A stretch of 11,146 nt of DNA, from assembly GCA_020346805.1 (NCBI GenBank), contig CP070790.1, forward strand, positions 108,371 to 119,516. The letters are read 5' to 3'. The first letter of the stretch is position 1; every line of letters starts with the position of its first letter. The notes under the pieces were generated by a model, which saw only the letters and a list, made by a program, of their open reading frames with translations, did not search any database and was not told the DNA's origin. A program made the position numbers and the translations under genes. Below are positions 1-5,970 of the stretch, one piece after another. The stretch is from Planctomycetota bacterium (lineage in GTDB: Bacteria > Planctomycetota > Phycisphaerae > UBA1845 > PWPN01).

Positions 1-2
1 CG

Positions 3-52
3 GAGATTGTAATTAACCTTTTAACCAGACCGGCAACAAACAATGGCATACG
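3..52 (+). other. Upstream reading frame of the FG-GAP gene, ending at an apparent frameshift
   Basis: Codons from position 3 read EIVINL, a typical end of an FG-GAP repeat (usually DGxxEIVI). The same frame then turns into unrelated residues and stops at 117-119. From position 20 the +2 frame reads FNQTGNKQWHTVVHN and continues directly into the downstream open frame. That +2 frame is closed upstream by TAA at 14-16. The two frames join sensibly if one T is added to the CCTTTTAA run at 17-24, giving EIVINLFNQTGNKQWH. I infer one gene that enters from beyond the left edge and is broken here by a one-base deletion in a T run. Whether this is a real mutation or a sequencing error cannot be told from the window. 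Confidence 0.6.
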
Positions 53-1867
53 GTGGTTCATAATGCCCTTACCGGTGAGGTACTTTGCGATCTGGCTCAG
101 CGGTACCTTCAGGGAGTAGCAGATGTTGACGGTGATGGTGCAGCGGAGCTTTTTTTGGCGGCCTCAGACAGTGTTTTTGTGCCGCAGTTCGGTCGTATAG
201 AATTAGTTAAGATCAGCGGTAGAAAACCTCTGGTGCTATGGTCGCGGGAGAACGCCGGCTGGGCGATGTATAACCTCCCGCGGTTGGGTACCAACTGGTC
301 GACGTCGGCCACTCAGGGTATGCAGCACGTGCTGCTTGCAGATAACTTAAGCGATAAAGGTTGTGCATTTGGTGTCCGCTTACTTCAAACCCATGATGCT
401 GCACCCAGTCAACTGCCGACGACCGTTGAGTTTGTAACCAAGCGATATGAGGCGCCCGGGCAAACGAAAACACTTTGGCAGGTTGAGAATCTTATCGGCC
501 AACTTGAAACGGTTGCCATGACCGGCAGCAACGATCAAAGTGTTAGTGCAATGATTAACGTCTCATTGGCAGCTAATACAAAGACTACTCTGATAACTCA
601 TGGCGTTGAATCCCGAGTGGTTGGCAATGAACCGCTTGGATTGAAAGTCTCTTCACCCATAGCTGCAAGGCTTCGTCCTGGCGGCCCCATGATGGTGATT
701 TCGGAGGGACCTGGTCAGCATATCTTTGTCATCGAACCACCCACAGCCGGTGGAAGGAGACCGCAGGTTCACTGGCAACGTCCGGGACGGGGTATGGCAG
801 ATGGAAGTCGATATGTAGGCCCTTTGGCTACCGATCTCGATGGCGACGGTGGTTGTGAGATTGTGGTTGCCCGCCAGGCTCCCCGCGGACACGCGGTACT
901 GGCAGCATATCGGCACGATGGGGAATCGCTCTGGTACAAATACTTCGAGCAGACCTCCGGTGCTCAGCCCGTCTGGAACATAAGCGCCATAACTTTCTGG
1001 TGGCCGGGACATTTTCGCTATCCGGATAAGGTTGATCTTTTCGTCAACGTCCGTCGCGGTCACATGCACTCGGATATGGGGTATCTGCTCGATGGGGGAG
1101 ATGGAAAAACCATCTGGTCCCACCGAAAGGCCATTGCAGCAAATAAATTCCAATGGGGTTATGCCGGCACACCGCTGGGCATCGCAGATATAGATGGAGA
1201 TTGCAAAGACGAACTAATAAATCTGTACCCTGTATGCTATTGGGTCGCCGAGGGCGAAGACGGACGGATCACTACCGCCAAGGGCCTGGAGACACGGCAG
1301 GAAATTCCGGCATGGGCTGCCTATGGAGAACCCATAATCCATGATTTCACCGGTAACGGCCAAGCGCAGATCTTATTAGATAGTGTCTATATACTGGCTC
1401 TACTGGATATCAAAGGGGCACCTATCTGGTATGGCCCGGCTCGGGCAGAATTTCCAACTTCGCCGGATAAGGGTAACGTTGATGAGACAACTAACATCAA
1501 ACATGCCCTGGTTGATTTTGATGGGGACGGCCAATTTGAGATAGCCTCGGCGGGTTACGGCAATGAGGTCCGGGCGATCGATCCAACTAATGGCAAGGTT
1601 TTGTGGTCTGTCGAATCGGCCAAACCCACCTGCCTAAAAGTAGTTTCTGCCAACATCGACGGCCGCGGAGGTGACGAAATACTATATATCGCCAATGATA
1701 GACTGATCGCGATCAGCGGAGACCGATTAAGCGGACGTGTCTTATGGAAGTGGCAAGGCCCGGCAGCCCTTTCAATGCCCGCTATCGCTGACGTGGATGA
1801 GGACGATCAGGCCGAGATCATCCTTCAGGACGCCGACGGCACAATCCACTGCCTTGATTCCCTTTAA
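53..1867 (+). CDS. FG-GAP/VCBS-repeat beta-propeller protein, 3' part
   Basis: This is the C-terminal portion (604 residues from a nominal GTG) of a large calcium-binding beta-propeller protein, probably exported. Several DxDxDG-type loops followed by acidic-Ile/Leu strands are visible: DVDGDG at about residues 24-29, DLDGDG at 261-266, DIDGDC at 379-384, DFTGNG at 431-436, DFDGDG at 488-493, and DVDEDD at 580-585 near the end. Phrases such as 'DPTNGKVLWS' and 'WYKYFEQTSG' resemble PQQ/WD-like blades. The GTG at 53 has no ribosome-binding site and sits mid-motif, so it is not a true start; the protein begins left of the window, and any signal peptide would be there. No catalytic domain is recognisable in the visible part, so enzymatic activity cannot be assigned. 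The gene converges with the regulator gene at 1928, with 60 bp between them and no clear terminator. A role in binding or degrading extracellular polysaccharide would fit the neighbouring sugar-type regulator but is only inference. Confidence 0.75.
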   Translation: MVHNALTGEVLCDLAQRYLQGVADVDGDGAAELFLAASDSVFVPQFGRIELVKISGRKPLVLWSRENAGWAMYNLPRLGTNWSTSATQGMQHVLLADNLSDKGCAFGVRLLQTHDAAPSQLPTTVEFVTKRYEAPGQTKTLWQVENLIGQLETVAMTGSNDQSVSAMINVSLAANTKTTLITHGVESRVVGNEPLGLKVSSPIAARLRPGGPMMVISEGPGQHIFVIEPPTAGGRRPQVHWQRPGRGMADGSRYVGPLATDLDGDGGCEIVVARQAPRGHAVLAAYRHDGESLWYKYFEQTSGAQPVWNISAITFWWPGHFRYPDKVDLFVNVRRGHMHSDMGYLLDGGDGKTIWSHRKAIAANKFQWGYAGTPLGIADIDGDCKDELINLYPVCYWVAEGEDGRITTAKGLETRQEIPAWAAYGEPIIHDFTGNGQAQILLDSVYILALLDIKGAPIWYGPARAEFPTSPDKGNVDETTNIKHALVDFDGDGQFEIASAGYGNEVRAIDPTNGKVLWSVESAKPTCLKVVSANIDGRGGDEILYIANDRLIAISGDRLSGRVLWKWQGPAALSMPAIADVDEDDQAEIILQDADGTIHCLDSL

Positions 1868-1927
1868 CATGCATAATTTAAGGGAGTTTTCGCGTACGGT
1901 GGTAACATGAATTAATAGAGGAAGTTG

Positions 1928-3085
1928 CTATTTATTCAGGTTGTGTACCGATTTGCGTTCGATCAAATCGACATCAATCACCATTTGTTGGGGCTCGCAC
2001 GTATTCCCGCTTTGTATGCGGCGTTCCAGCAGCTCGACCGCCGTTTGTCCGATTTCGTCAGTTTGTTGTGCGATCACGGTAATGGGCGGATTGTATGCCT
2101 GCATAAGATCATCATCGTCGAAGGAGATGATCGATACATCTTGTGGAATACGCAGGTTCAGGTCACGACAAACCTCCAAAAGAATTCTTGTGGTGGCGAC
2201 ATTCAGCGCGAAAAACGCGGTCGGTTCGTCCATATTCTTTAGCACAGGGTATATCAAGTCATACCATATGTGCCATGGATCGACATCAGGTGTACTGAGG
2301 GCTTCAGCACGTGTGCTCATAATAATCTTCCATTCCGGCCGGGATTTAATCCCATGATCGATGAGGGCCCGTTCGTATCCGCGGAGGCGGGCGTCCACGG
2401 AATATAACAAACCAGGAGTATAGGTCAGCATGAATACACGACGATGACCGTGTTGGAGGAGATGTTGCGTGGCCAGGTAGGCGCCCTTCTCATGGTCAGA
2501 TATTACCACGTCCACATATAAGCCGCGGATGGGCCGGTCCAACAGAATAAAAGGGTAATTCCTGATTTTCAAATTGAACAAGGCTTCCAGGTTACTGTCG
2601 ACAGCGACGGGCAGGATAATAGCCCCCTTTGAGCCCAACCTCTCATATTGAGACAAATAATGCTTCTCGATTTTAGGATCGTACCGTGCACTGTGAATCT
2701 TAAGCGTCAATCCTTTTTTGTGACAGGCCTTTTCAATACCGGCGGCAATACGGTAGGTAAAGGGATTGCCAATTTCGATAGTGAAAAATGATATTGAAGG
2801 AAATATATTGGTTGCCAAATCACCGGGTGTTGTTTTAGCAAAGGCGCCTACTGCAGGAATGCAGGTCAGTCGACCCTCATTTTCCAATGCCTTAAGGGCC
2901 TTGTTGATGGTAATAACGCTGACATTGAACTGTTTGGCCAGACTCCGCACCGTGGGTAACTTGCTGCCCGGGGACAAACGGCCCTTGACCAATTGTTCTC
3001 GCAGGGCGTCGGCAACAGAACGGTATAGAGGCCGTTTGCCGCTCATTTCATCATTGAATGGTTTCCCATCTTTTCGCTTAATCAT
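1928..3085 (-). CDS. GntR/LacI hybrid transcriptional regulator (AraR-like)
   Basis: A 385-residue cytoplasmic repressor-type regulator. Residues about 19-84 form a GntR winged helix: PLYRSVADALREQL, then LSPGSKLPTVRSLAKQF, then the recognition helix SVITINKALKALENEG and the wing GRLTCIPAVGAF. From about residue 97 to the end it is a periplasmic-binding-protein fold of the LacI/GalR type: SISFFTIEIGNPFTY, a KGAIILPV strand, FILLDRP, the domain-crossing region ISDHEKGAYLATQHLLQHGHRRV, RLRGYERAL, TAFFALN and DVSIISFDDD. This architecture is that of Bacillus AraR, whose ligand is L-arabinose. The ligand here is unknown but is presumably a sugar. The ATG at 3085 follows a promoter -10 box by only 6 nt and has no Shine-Dalgarno sequence. 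A second possible start is Met14 (MSGKRPLYRS), also without a strong site. Dyads in the upstream region suggest autoregulation. Targets may include the secreted-protein gene on the other side of that region. Confidence 0.9.
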   Translation of the reverse strand: MIKRKDGKPFNDEMSGKRPLYRSVADALREQLVKGRLSPGSKLPTVRSLAKQFNVSVITINKALKALENEGRLTCIPAVGAFAKTTPGDLATNIFPSISFFTIEIGNPFTYRIAAGIEKACHKKGLTLKIHSARYDPKIEKHYLSQYERLGSKGAIILPVAVDSNLEALFNLKIRNYPFILLDRPIRGLYVDVVISDHEKGAYLATQHLLQHGHRRVFMLTYTPGLLYSVDARLRGYERALIDHGIKSRPEWKIIMSTRAEALSTPDVDPWHIWYDLIYPVLKNMDEPTAFFALNVATTRILLEVCRDLNLRIPQDVSIISFDDDDLMQAYNPPITVIAQQTDEIGQTAVELLERRIQSGNTCEPQQMVIDVDLIERKSVHNLNK

Positions 3086-3091
3086 GCATTT

Positions 3092-3120
3092 ACTATAATA
3101 ACATTGTCATAATTATGCAA
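3092..3120 (-). promoter_or_regulatory. Candidate promoter of the GntR/LacI regulator, possibly leaderless
   Basis: On the - strand, TTGCAT (3115-3120) and TATAGT (3092-3097) are separated by exactly 17 bp. TATAGT differs from the sigma-70 -10 consensus at one base. The regulator's ATG starts at 3085, 6 nt after the -10 box, so transcription would begin at or next to the start codon. There is no Shine-Dalgarno sequence in the few available bases, which agrees with a leaderless transcript. The -35 box lies inside the 13-bp repeat ATAATTATGCAAT (3109-3121), so a protein bound there could block transcription. Confidence 0.5.
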
Positions 3121-3125
3121 TATTA

Positions 3126-3141
3126 TTTTGTTGACACAAAT
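3126..3141. promoter_or_regulatory. AraR-operator-like dyad
   Basis: TTTTGTTGACACAAAT contains the inverted repeat TTTGT-TGAC-ACAAA. It matches the Bacillus subtilis AraR operator consensus as I recall it (ATTTGTACGTACAAAT) at 11 of 16 positions, differing mainly in the four central bases. It lies 41 bp upstream of a regulator with AraR architecture and overlaps a TTGACA at 3131-3136. Related short dyads occur nearby, such as TTGTCACAA at 3227-3235, and ACATTGTCA occurs twice (3101-3109 and 3224-3232). That this is the regulator's own binding site is inference. Confidence 0.45.
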
Positions 3142-3182
3142 GTTGTTTTAATATCATAAAGTCCTGTTATAGAAGCAAATAT

Positions 3183-3200
3183 AATAATTATGCAATTATT
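3183..3200. promoter_or_regulatory. Inverted repeat AATAATT-ATGC-AATTATT, with a direct-repeat copy
   Basis: A perfect 7-bp inverted repeat around ATGC. The core ATAATTATGCAAT (3184-3196) recurs exactly at 3109-3121, over the regulator's -35 box, 75 bp away. Two identical 13-mers about seven helical turns apart between divergent genes suggest paired protein-binding sites. The region is AT-rich, so chance similarity is easier than usual. Confidence 0.35.
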
Positions 3201-3235
3201 TATACGGACTATAAACATATATCACATTGTCACAA

Positions 3236-3631
3236 CTAATTTTATAACAAGTTTGATTTTTATCTTGCGAATGGGTGGTGTTTTTTATTAAAATGAATAT
3301 AGGAATGCGAGCATGCTTTTTTGTACTAATAGCGAATAATTGTTGGTAATGCAAGAGTATGCGGGGATAGATGTAATATAGTAGGAAGAAGTCATATCTT
3401 AGTTGTGTAGATACCCCGTTTGGAGAGAGAGCACACAGTGCGGTTTTTGTATTAACCAGAGCCCTCTTGGCCACAGTCATTTAGGCAGTGCGAGAGATTA
3501 AATTGAAGTGAATGTGCATACAGATAAATTTTGTAGTCTGTAAATGCGCTATTTGGATAAAGTGTGAAATGTGCGGAAATTAATGGAGTAATTGTTAATA
3601 ATCCAGCAGATCAAGGAAAGGAGTCCAGATA
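3236..3631. other. Long AT-rich divergent intergenic region without a convincing gene
   Basis: This is most of the roughly 577 bp between the regulator and the secreted-protein gene. The only sizeable open frame (3196-3480, - strand, 94 codons) has a Tyr/Ile/Leu/His-rich composition, no recognisable domain and no ribosome-binding site, and I do not accept it as a gene. A possible promoter for the rightward gene is TTGAAG (3503-3508), 16 bp, TAAATT (3525-3530), but it is weak and others are equally possible in such AT-rich DNA. The resulting 5' leader would be about 120 nt. Confidence 0.4.
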
Positions 3632-3658
3632 ATGCTGACCAGATTGAATGGAGGATAA
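3632..3658 (+). CDS. Eight-codon leader ORF (MLTRLNGG) upstream of the secreted-protein gene
   Basis: ATG at 3632 is preceded by AAAGGAG at 3617-3623 with 8 nt spacing, a near-ideal Shine-Dalgarno arrangement. It encodes M-L-T-R-L-N-G-G and stops at TAA 3656-3658. Its last two sense codons (GGA GGA, 3650-3655) are also the Shine-Dalgarno sequence of the main gene, whose ATG follows at 3663, 4 nt after the leader's stop. This geometry suggests translational coupling or leader-peptide control. It has no run of one amino acid as in classical attenuators. Whether it is translated is inferred from the ribosome-binding site alone. Confidence 0.4.
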   Translation: MLTRLNGG

Positions 3659-3662
3659 TGTC

Positions 3663-5204
3663 ATGAGGAAACAATTTATCGGATTAGTTTTGGCAAGTTT
3701 GGTCTTGGCCGTGCCGGCCCTGGCGGTAGATAACAACGGTTTTGAAACCGATTACTGCTATGCCAAGAGTGGAAGTGATATCCACTTGTTAAGCCAGGCG
3801 GACGGCTCGCTCGTGGGCAATATGCCTAATATAGCTGGTGAGACACATTGTTTCTCCAACTCCCCCGTCTGTGGGGCAAACTCGCCGGCGGGTGCCCGTC
3901 TGTTCACCGCGGAGCGGTACAAACTTTATTCAACCAAGTATGACGAGATCTTAGTCCGGGAGTACGACGCCACAGGACAAGAGATCAGAAGGTCCTATCT
4001 TTCCTGGTGGTGGCATGGGGCGCCCCATCAACCCTTGAACTCAGACAATAGAGATCTCGTGTTAGGAACCATTCGCTACAATCCGGTCAACAATACCCTG
4101 ATTGTATCGGCCTCCAGGTGCCAAAGAGGTTGGTGTCCGGCAGGGGCATGGGAATTTGAACTTCCGGACTGGCCGGCGGGTACGCCCGCTGGAGGTGGTG
4201 TACAGTTTGTTCACGCGTATGTCTTAGGGAATCAGTCAACGAATCGAACCAACATCGCCATTAACCCTAACGACGGCACGATGTACGTCACGGGCTATAA
4301 GTATATATCCGGAGGTGGATTGACTGCCTTTATCAGCTCAACAGCTACCAGCCCGCCGGACGACGTCAACACAGTGCAATTGGATGGTTGGGTGTACGAT
4401 GCGCTCTGTGACGAGGGCCAGTGGTATCAGCCGTCGGCCATCACCTACCAAGACATGGTTAGCGGTAACCCAGAACTGCATATCAGTCATGAGAGCAGCT
4501 GGAGCCTATACCAGCCCTATGCCTTTTCATGGACGTTGCCTGGCATATGTGTGATGAGCCCGAGCCACACGGAGCCAATGCCACTTTTAGCCCGAATAGG
4601 AACTCCGGGCAGCGATCTTGCCGGGGCGCAAAATCGTAGACGAGGCGTTCGGGCCGCGACCGATCTGTATACCGGCGAAGCGTTTATCTGCGGTAATGGA
4701 ACCAGAGATGGCAATGGCGGTGGGGTTCTCCAGGTGAAGAATGAGCGTCCTCATACCGGCTCGCTGGTCCTTGGTGGCGTGGCTTCGGGCTATGGTGATG
4801 CGGACAGCCCCGGTGCTCCTCCGCCCCCGGTGCAAGTCAATCTTGACGTCCTGCCCAGCGATGCCGCCAATTTGTTTACGGTCAACATGCAGGGCAAGGG
4901 CCGGCTGCCGATAGCCATTCTGGGTTCGGAAGATTACGATGTAAATGCGATCGATCTCGACTCGCTGAATATAGCCGGTGTTGTATTGCCGGTTAAGGAA
5001 CCCAAGATTGAGAAAGATGAGAACGGTGACGGGCTTCTCGACCTGGTGATGCATTTTTCCAAGCGGGAGGTAATTGCTGCTCTGGGTCTGGATCTGATGG
5101 ATTGCAATGGCACGGTGGTCGAAATTGCCGTAGATGGAACCGGGCCTTGTGGTTTGCCGATAGTGGCTACGGATGAGATTACGCTTGTATGCCGTGAGGA
5201 CTAA
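3663..5204 (+). CDS. Secreted protein of unknown function with a C-terminal planctomycete-type domain
   Basis: Starting at ATG 3663 (GGAGGA at 3650-3655, 7 nt spacing) the protein has 513 residues and opens with a signal peptide: MRK, a hydrophobic stretch, then AVPALA, with cleavage likely after residue 21. A longer reading from ATG 3648 has no ribosome-binding site and would add five charged or polar residues ahead of the signal. The mature N-terminal region (about 22-380) is rich in Trp, Gly, Tyr and Cys. Phrases such as 'IAINPNDGTMYVTGY' look like beta-propeller blades, but I cannot name the family. A Pro-rich linker (about 384-389) leads to a roughly 100-residue C-terminal domain: VQVNLDVLPSDAANLFTVN, GKGRLPIAILGSEDYDV, and a DENGDGLLDLVMHF calcium-type loop. 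I know such domains (VxIDIKPGS...PVAIL...D.DGDGxxDLVLHF) from secreted planctomycete proteins. No PEP-CTERM or lipobox was seen. A strong terminator follows about 120 bp downstream. Divergent orientation from the sugar regulator makes it a candidate target. Confidence 0.8.
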   Translation: MRKQFIGLVLASLVLAVPALAVDNNGFETDYCYAKSGSDIHLLSQADGSLVGNMPNIAGETHCFSNSPVCGANSPAGARLFTAERYKLYSTKYDEILVREYDATGQEIRRSYLSWWWHGAPHQPLNSDNRDLVLGTIRYNPVNNTLIVSASRCQRGWCPAGAWEFELPDWPAGTPAGGGVQFVHAYVLGNQSTNRTNIAINPNDGTMYVTGYKYISGGGLTAFISSTATSPPDDVNTVQLDGWVYDALCDEGQWYQPSAITYQDMVSGNPELHISHESSWSLYQPYAFSWTLPGICVMSPSHTEPMPLLARIGTPGSDLAGAQNRRRGVRAATDLYTGEAFICGNGTRDGNGGGVLQVKNERPHTGSLVLGGVASGYGDADSPGAPPPPVQVNLDVLPSDAANLFTVNMQGKGRLPIAILGSEDYDVNAIDLDSLNIAGVVLPVKEPKIEKDENGDGLLDLVMHFSKREVIAALGLDLMDCNGTVVEIAVDGTGPCGLPIVATDEITLVCRED

Positions 5205-5267
5205 GAGGACTGGGAAGCGCAATCTCAGGCTTCCTGTTCCTGCGTCGTCGTCGGACTTACGGTGTAA

Positions 5268-5297
5268 TTGACAAGTAGTTAAGATAACTCTTATACA
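5268..5297 (+). promoter_or_regulatory. Candidate sigma-70-type promoter
   Basis: TTGACA at 5268-5273 (perfect -35) and TATACA at 5292-5297 (4 of 6) are separated by 18 bp. A small inverted repeat, ATTCGC-TTAT-GCGAAT, lies at 5297-5312 over the expected start of transcription. The predicted transcript would meet a strong terminator hairpin about 20 nt later. It could serve a very short RNA or the doubtful small ORF at 5330, or be fortuitous. Confidence 0.3.
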
Positions 5298-5322
5298 TTC
5301 GCTTATGCGAATAAAGAGAATA

Positions 5323-5357
5323 AACGCTCATGGCAGGTCCTGCCGTGGGCGTTTTTT
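5323..5357 (+). terminator. Strong intrinsic terminator downstream of the secreted-protein gene
   Basis: AACGCTCATGGCAGG (5323-5337) pairs along its whole length with CCTGCCGTGGGCGTT (5339-5353), with two G-U pairs and the innermost bases opening as the loop. The stem runs into a T tract ending at 5357. This is the clearest rho-independent terminator in the window. It lies 119 bp after the stop of the secreted-protein gene, which it most simply terminates. Confidence 0.85.
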
Positions 5358-5527
5358 ATGCCAACTATGTTCGATCGCTTCGAGATGCTGACCTCGAAGG
5401 ATTAGACCTGAAATCCTTCCCGGGTCTAGCTGGATGGCGACAGTCAAATGGTGGCCATAAACACCTCCAGGCCGAGAGGGCCATATTGGAGGAACACTTG
5501 CGAAAGGTGAAGCCGCAATCGGTTTGA
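5330..5527 (+). CDS. Doubtful 65-codon ORF
   Basis: The open frame encodes a soluble-looking peptide ending in an amphipathic helix (LQAERAILEEHLRKVKPQ). I do not recognise a family. Its ATG lies within the left arm of the 5323-5357 terminator, and there is no good Shine-Dalgarno sequence, so translation from this start is unlikely unless the hairpin is opened. The C-terminal half looks more protein-like than the start, so it may be a remnant of a longer decayed gene. A TTGACA-type promoter lies just upstream. I rate it more likely non-functional than functional. Confidence 0.25.
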   Translation: MAGPAVGVFYANYVRSLRDADLEGLDLKSFPGLAGWRQSNGGHKHLQAERAILEEHLRKVKPQSV

Positions 5528-5540
5528 GACACGGTGAGGA

Positions 5541-5586
5541 GGTGTTCCGTTAATGGTTACGGTTAACGGAACATCAAACGTTTTTT
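5541..5586 (+). terminator. Perfect-stem hairpin followed by a T run
   Basis: TGTTCCGTTAA (5543-5553) and TTAACGGAACA (5563-5573) form an 11-bp perfect stem with a 9-nt loop, extendable to 13 bp (5541-5575) with one G-U pair. TTTTTT follows at 5581-5586 after a 5-nt gap. The gap and AU-rich inner stem make it a weaker terminator than the one at 5323, but it would end any transcript through the small ORF at 5330-5527. It could instead be the first hairpin of the repeat mosaic that follows. Confidence 0.5.
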
Positions 5587-5631
5587 GTAAATCCTTTCCA
5601 TTGCTTTTGTTAGATTGATGATAAGAAGAAT

Positions 5632-5773
5632 TTGGGTTCGTTTGGTGCCTGGCAATTCAGTGTTCCAAAATCCTGAGATCTCAGTCCCCCGCCCCAGTCT
5701 CACAAGGGGCTTTTGCCCTTGTGGGCCAAGGACAGGGTACCCGGCACCCGTGCCGATGGTTGGGTTCGTTTGG
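5632..5773. repeat. Paired direct repeat TTGGGTTCGTTTGG enclosing palindromes
   Basis: TTGGGTTCGTTTGG occurs at 5632-5645 and again at 5760-5773, each followed by YGC (TGC, CGC), 128 bp apart. Between them are the perfect 12-bp palindrome CTGAGATCTCAG (5673-5684) and a hairpin, CACAAGGG...CCCTTGTG (5701-5723, TTTT in the loop, extendable to 10 bp). A third is CGGCAC-CC-GTGCCG near 5752-5765. I have an impression of similar TTGGGTTCGTTTGG units scattered in planctomycete genomes, but this cannot be checked here. Open frames crossing it on both strands (5615-5830 +, 5563-5778 -) are artefacts of the repeat. Confidence 0.55.
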
Positions 5774-5834
5774 CGCATGAGGTTTATGGATAGTTTGTAT
5801 AATCCCGTTCCGCTTGCTCCTGTTACGTAATCAC

Positions 5835-5871
5835 GGGTAAACTCAACTTACTTTGTTCGTTGAGCTTACCC
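5835..5871. repeat. Long inverted repeat (hairpin)
   Basis: GGGTAA-A-CTCAAC (5835-5847) pairs with GTTGAG-C-TTACCC (5859-5871): 12 of 13 pairs with a single A/C mismatch and an 11-nt loop. No T run follows on either strand, so it is not a standard terminator. It lies about 340 bp before the sensor phosphatase gene within the hairpin-rich spacer. Confidence 0.6.
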
Positions 5872-5885
5872 ATGCCACCCAACTT

Positions 5886-5926
5886 GGTGGATTTCCGCCT
5901 TGGTCAAGACCACGGCGGATCCCACC
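5886..5926. repeat. Nested three-step hairpin
   Basis: Three 5-bp arms stack symmetrically: GGTGG (5886-5890) with CCACC (5922-5926), CCGCC (5895-5899) with GGCGG (5914-5918), and TGGTC (5901-5905) with GACCA (5908-5912). Short internal loops separate them, and the tip loop is AA. The right arm doubles as the first unit of the adjoining 16-bp tandem repeat, so the two structures share sequence. Confidence 0.5.
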
Positions 5927-5970
5927 GTAGGCGGATTCCTCCACAGGCGGATTCCTCCACAGGCGGATCT
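5914..5970. repeat. 16-bp tandem repeat, about 3.5 copies
   Basis: The unit GGCGGATTCCTCCACA is present exactly at 5930-5945 and 5946-5961. A diverged copy (GGCGGATCCCACCGTA) is at 5914-5929 and a partial copy (GGCGGATCT) at 5962-5970. It is directly followed by TCGACT-TCGATT-TCGACT at 5971-5988, a hexamer repeated three times with one change. The array is non-coding. Identical neighbouring copies point to recent slippage or recombination. Confidence 0.85.

Noticed and set aside
653..1153. 166-codon - strand open frame inside the FG-GAP gene
   Set aside because: A shadow of the + strand FG-GAP coding frame; no ribosome-binding site or family resemblance.
1868..1927. Bidirectional terminator between the FG-GAP gene and the regulator
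   Set aside because: No stem with a T run could be found on either strand in these 60 bp.
3196..3480. 94-codon - strand open frame in the divergent intergenic region
   Set aside because: No ribosome-binding site, no recognisable domain, and a composition rich in Tyr, Ile, Leu and His that is expected from AT-rich non-coding DNA.
3648..3662. Upstream ATG at 3648 as the start of the secreted protein
   Set aside because: No Shine-Dalgarno sequence precedes it, whereas ATG 3663 has GGAGGA at ideal spacing and begins a standard signal peptide.
4587..5222. 211-codon - strand open frame opposite the secreted protein
   Set aside because: Antisense to a frame with a signal peptide and a conserved-looking C-terminal domain; its own translation shows no domain.
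5563..5830. 71-codon open frames on both strands in the repeat mosaic
   Set aside because: Both run through palindromes and the TTGGGTTCGTTTGG repeats, which create open frames by symmetry.
5914..5970. Possible CRISPR array
   Set aside because: The 16-bp units are directly abutting without spacers, and no cas gene is present.
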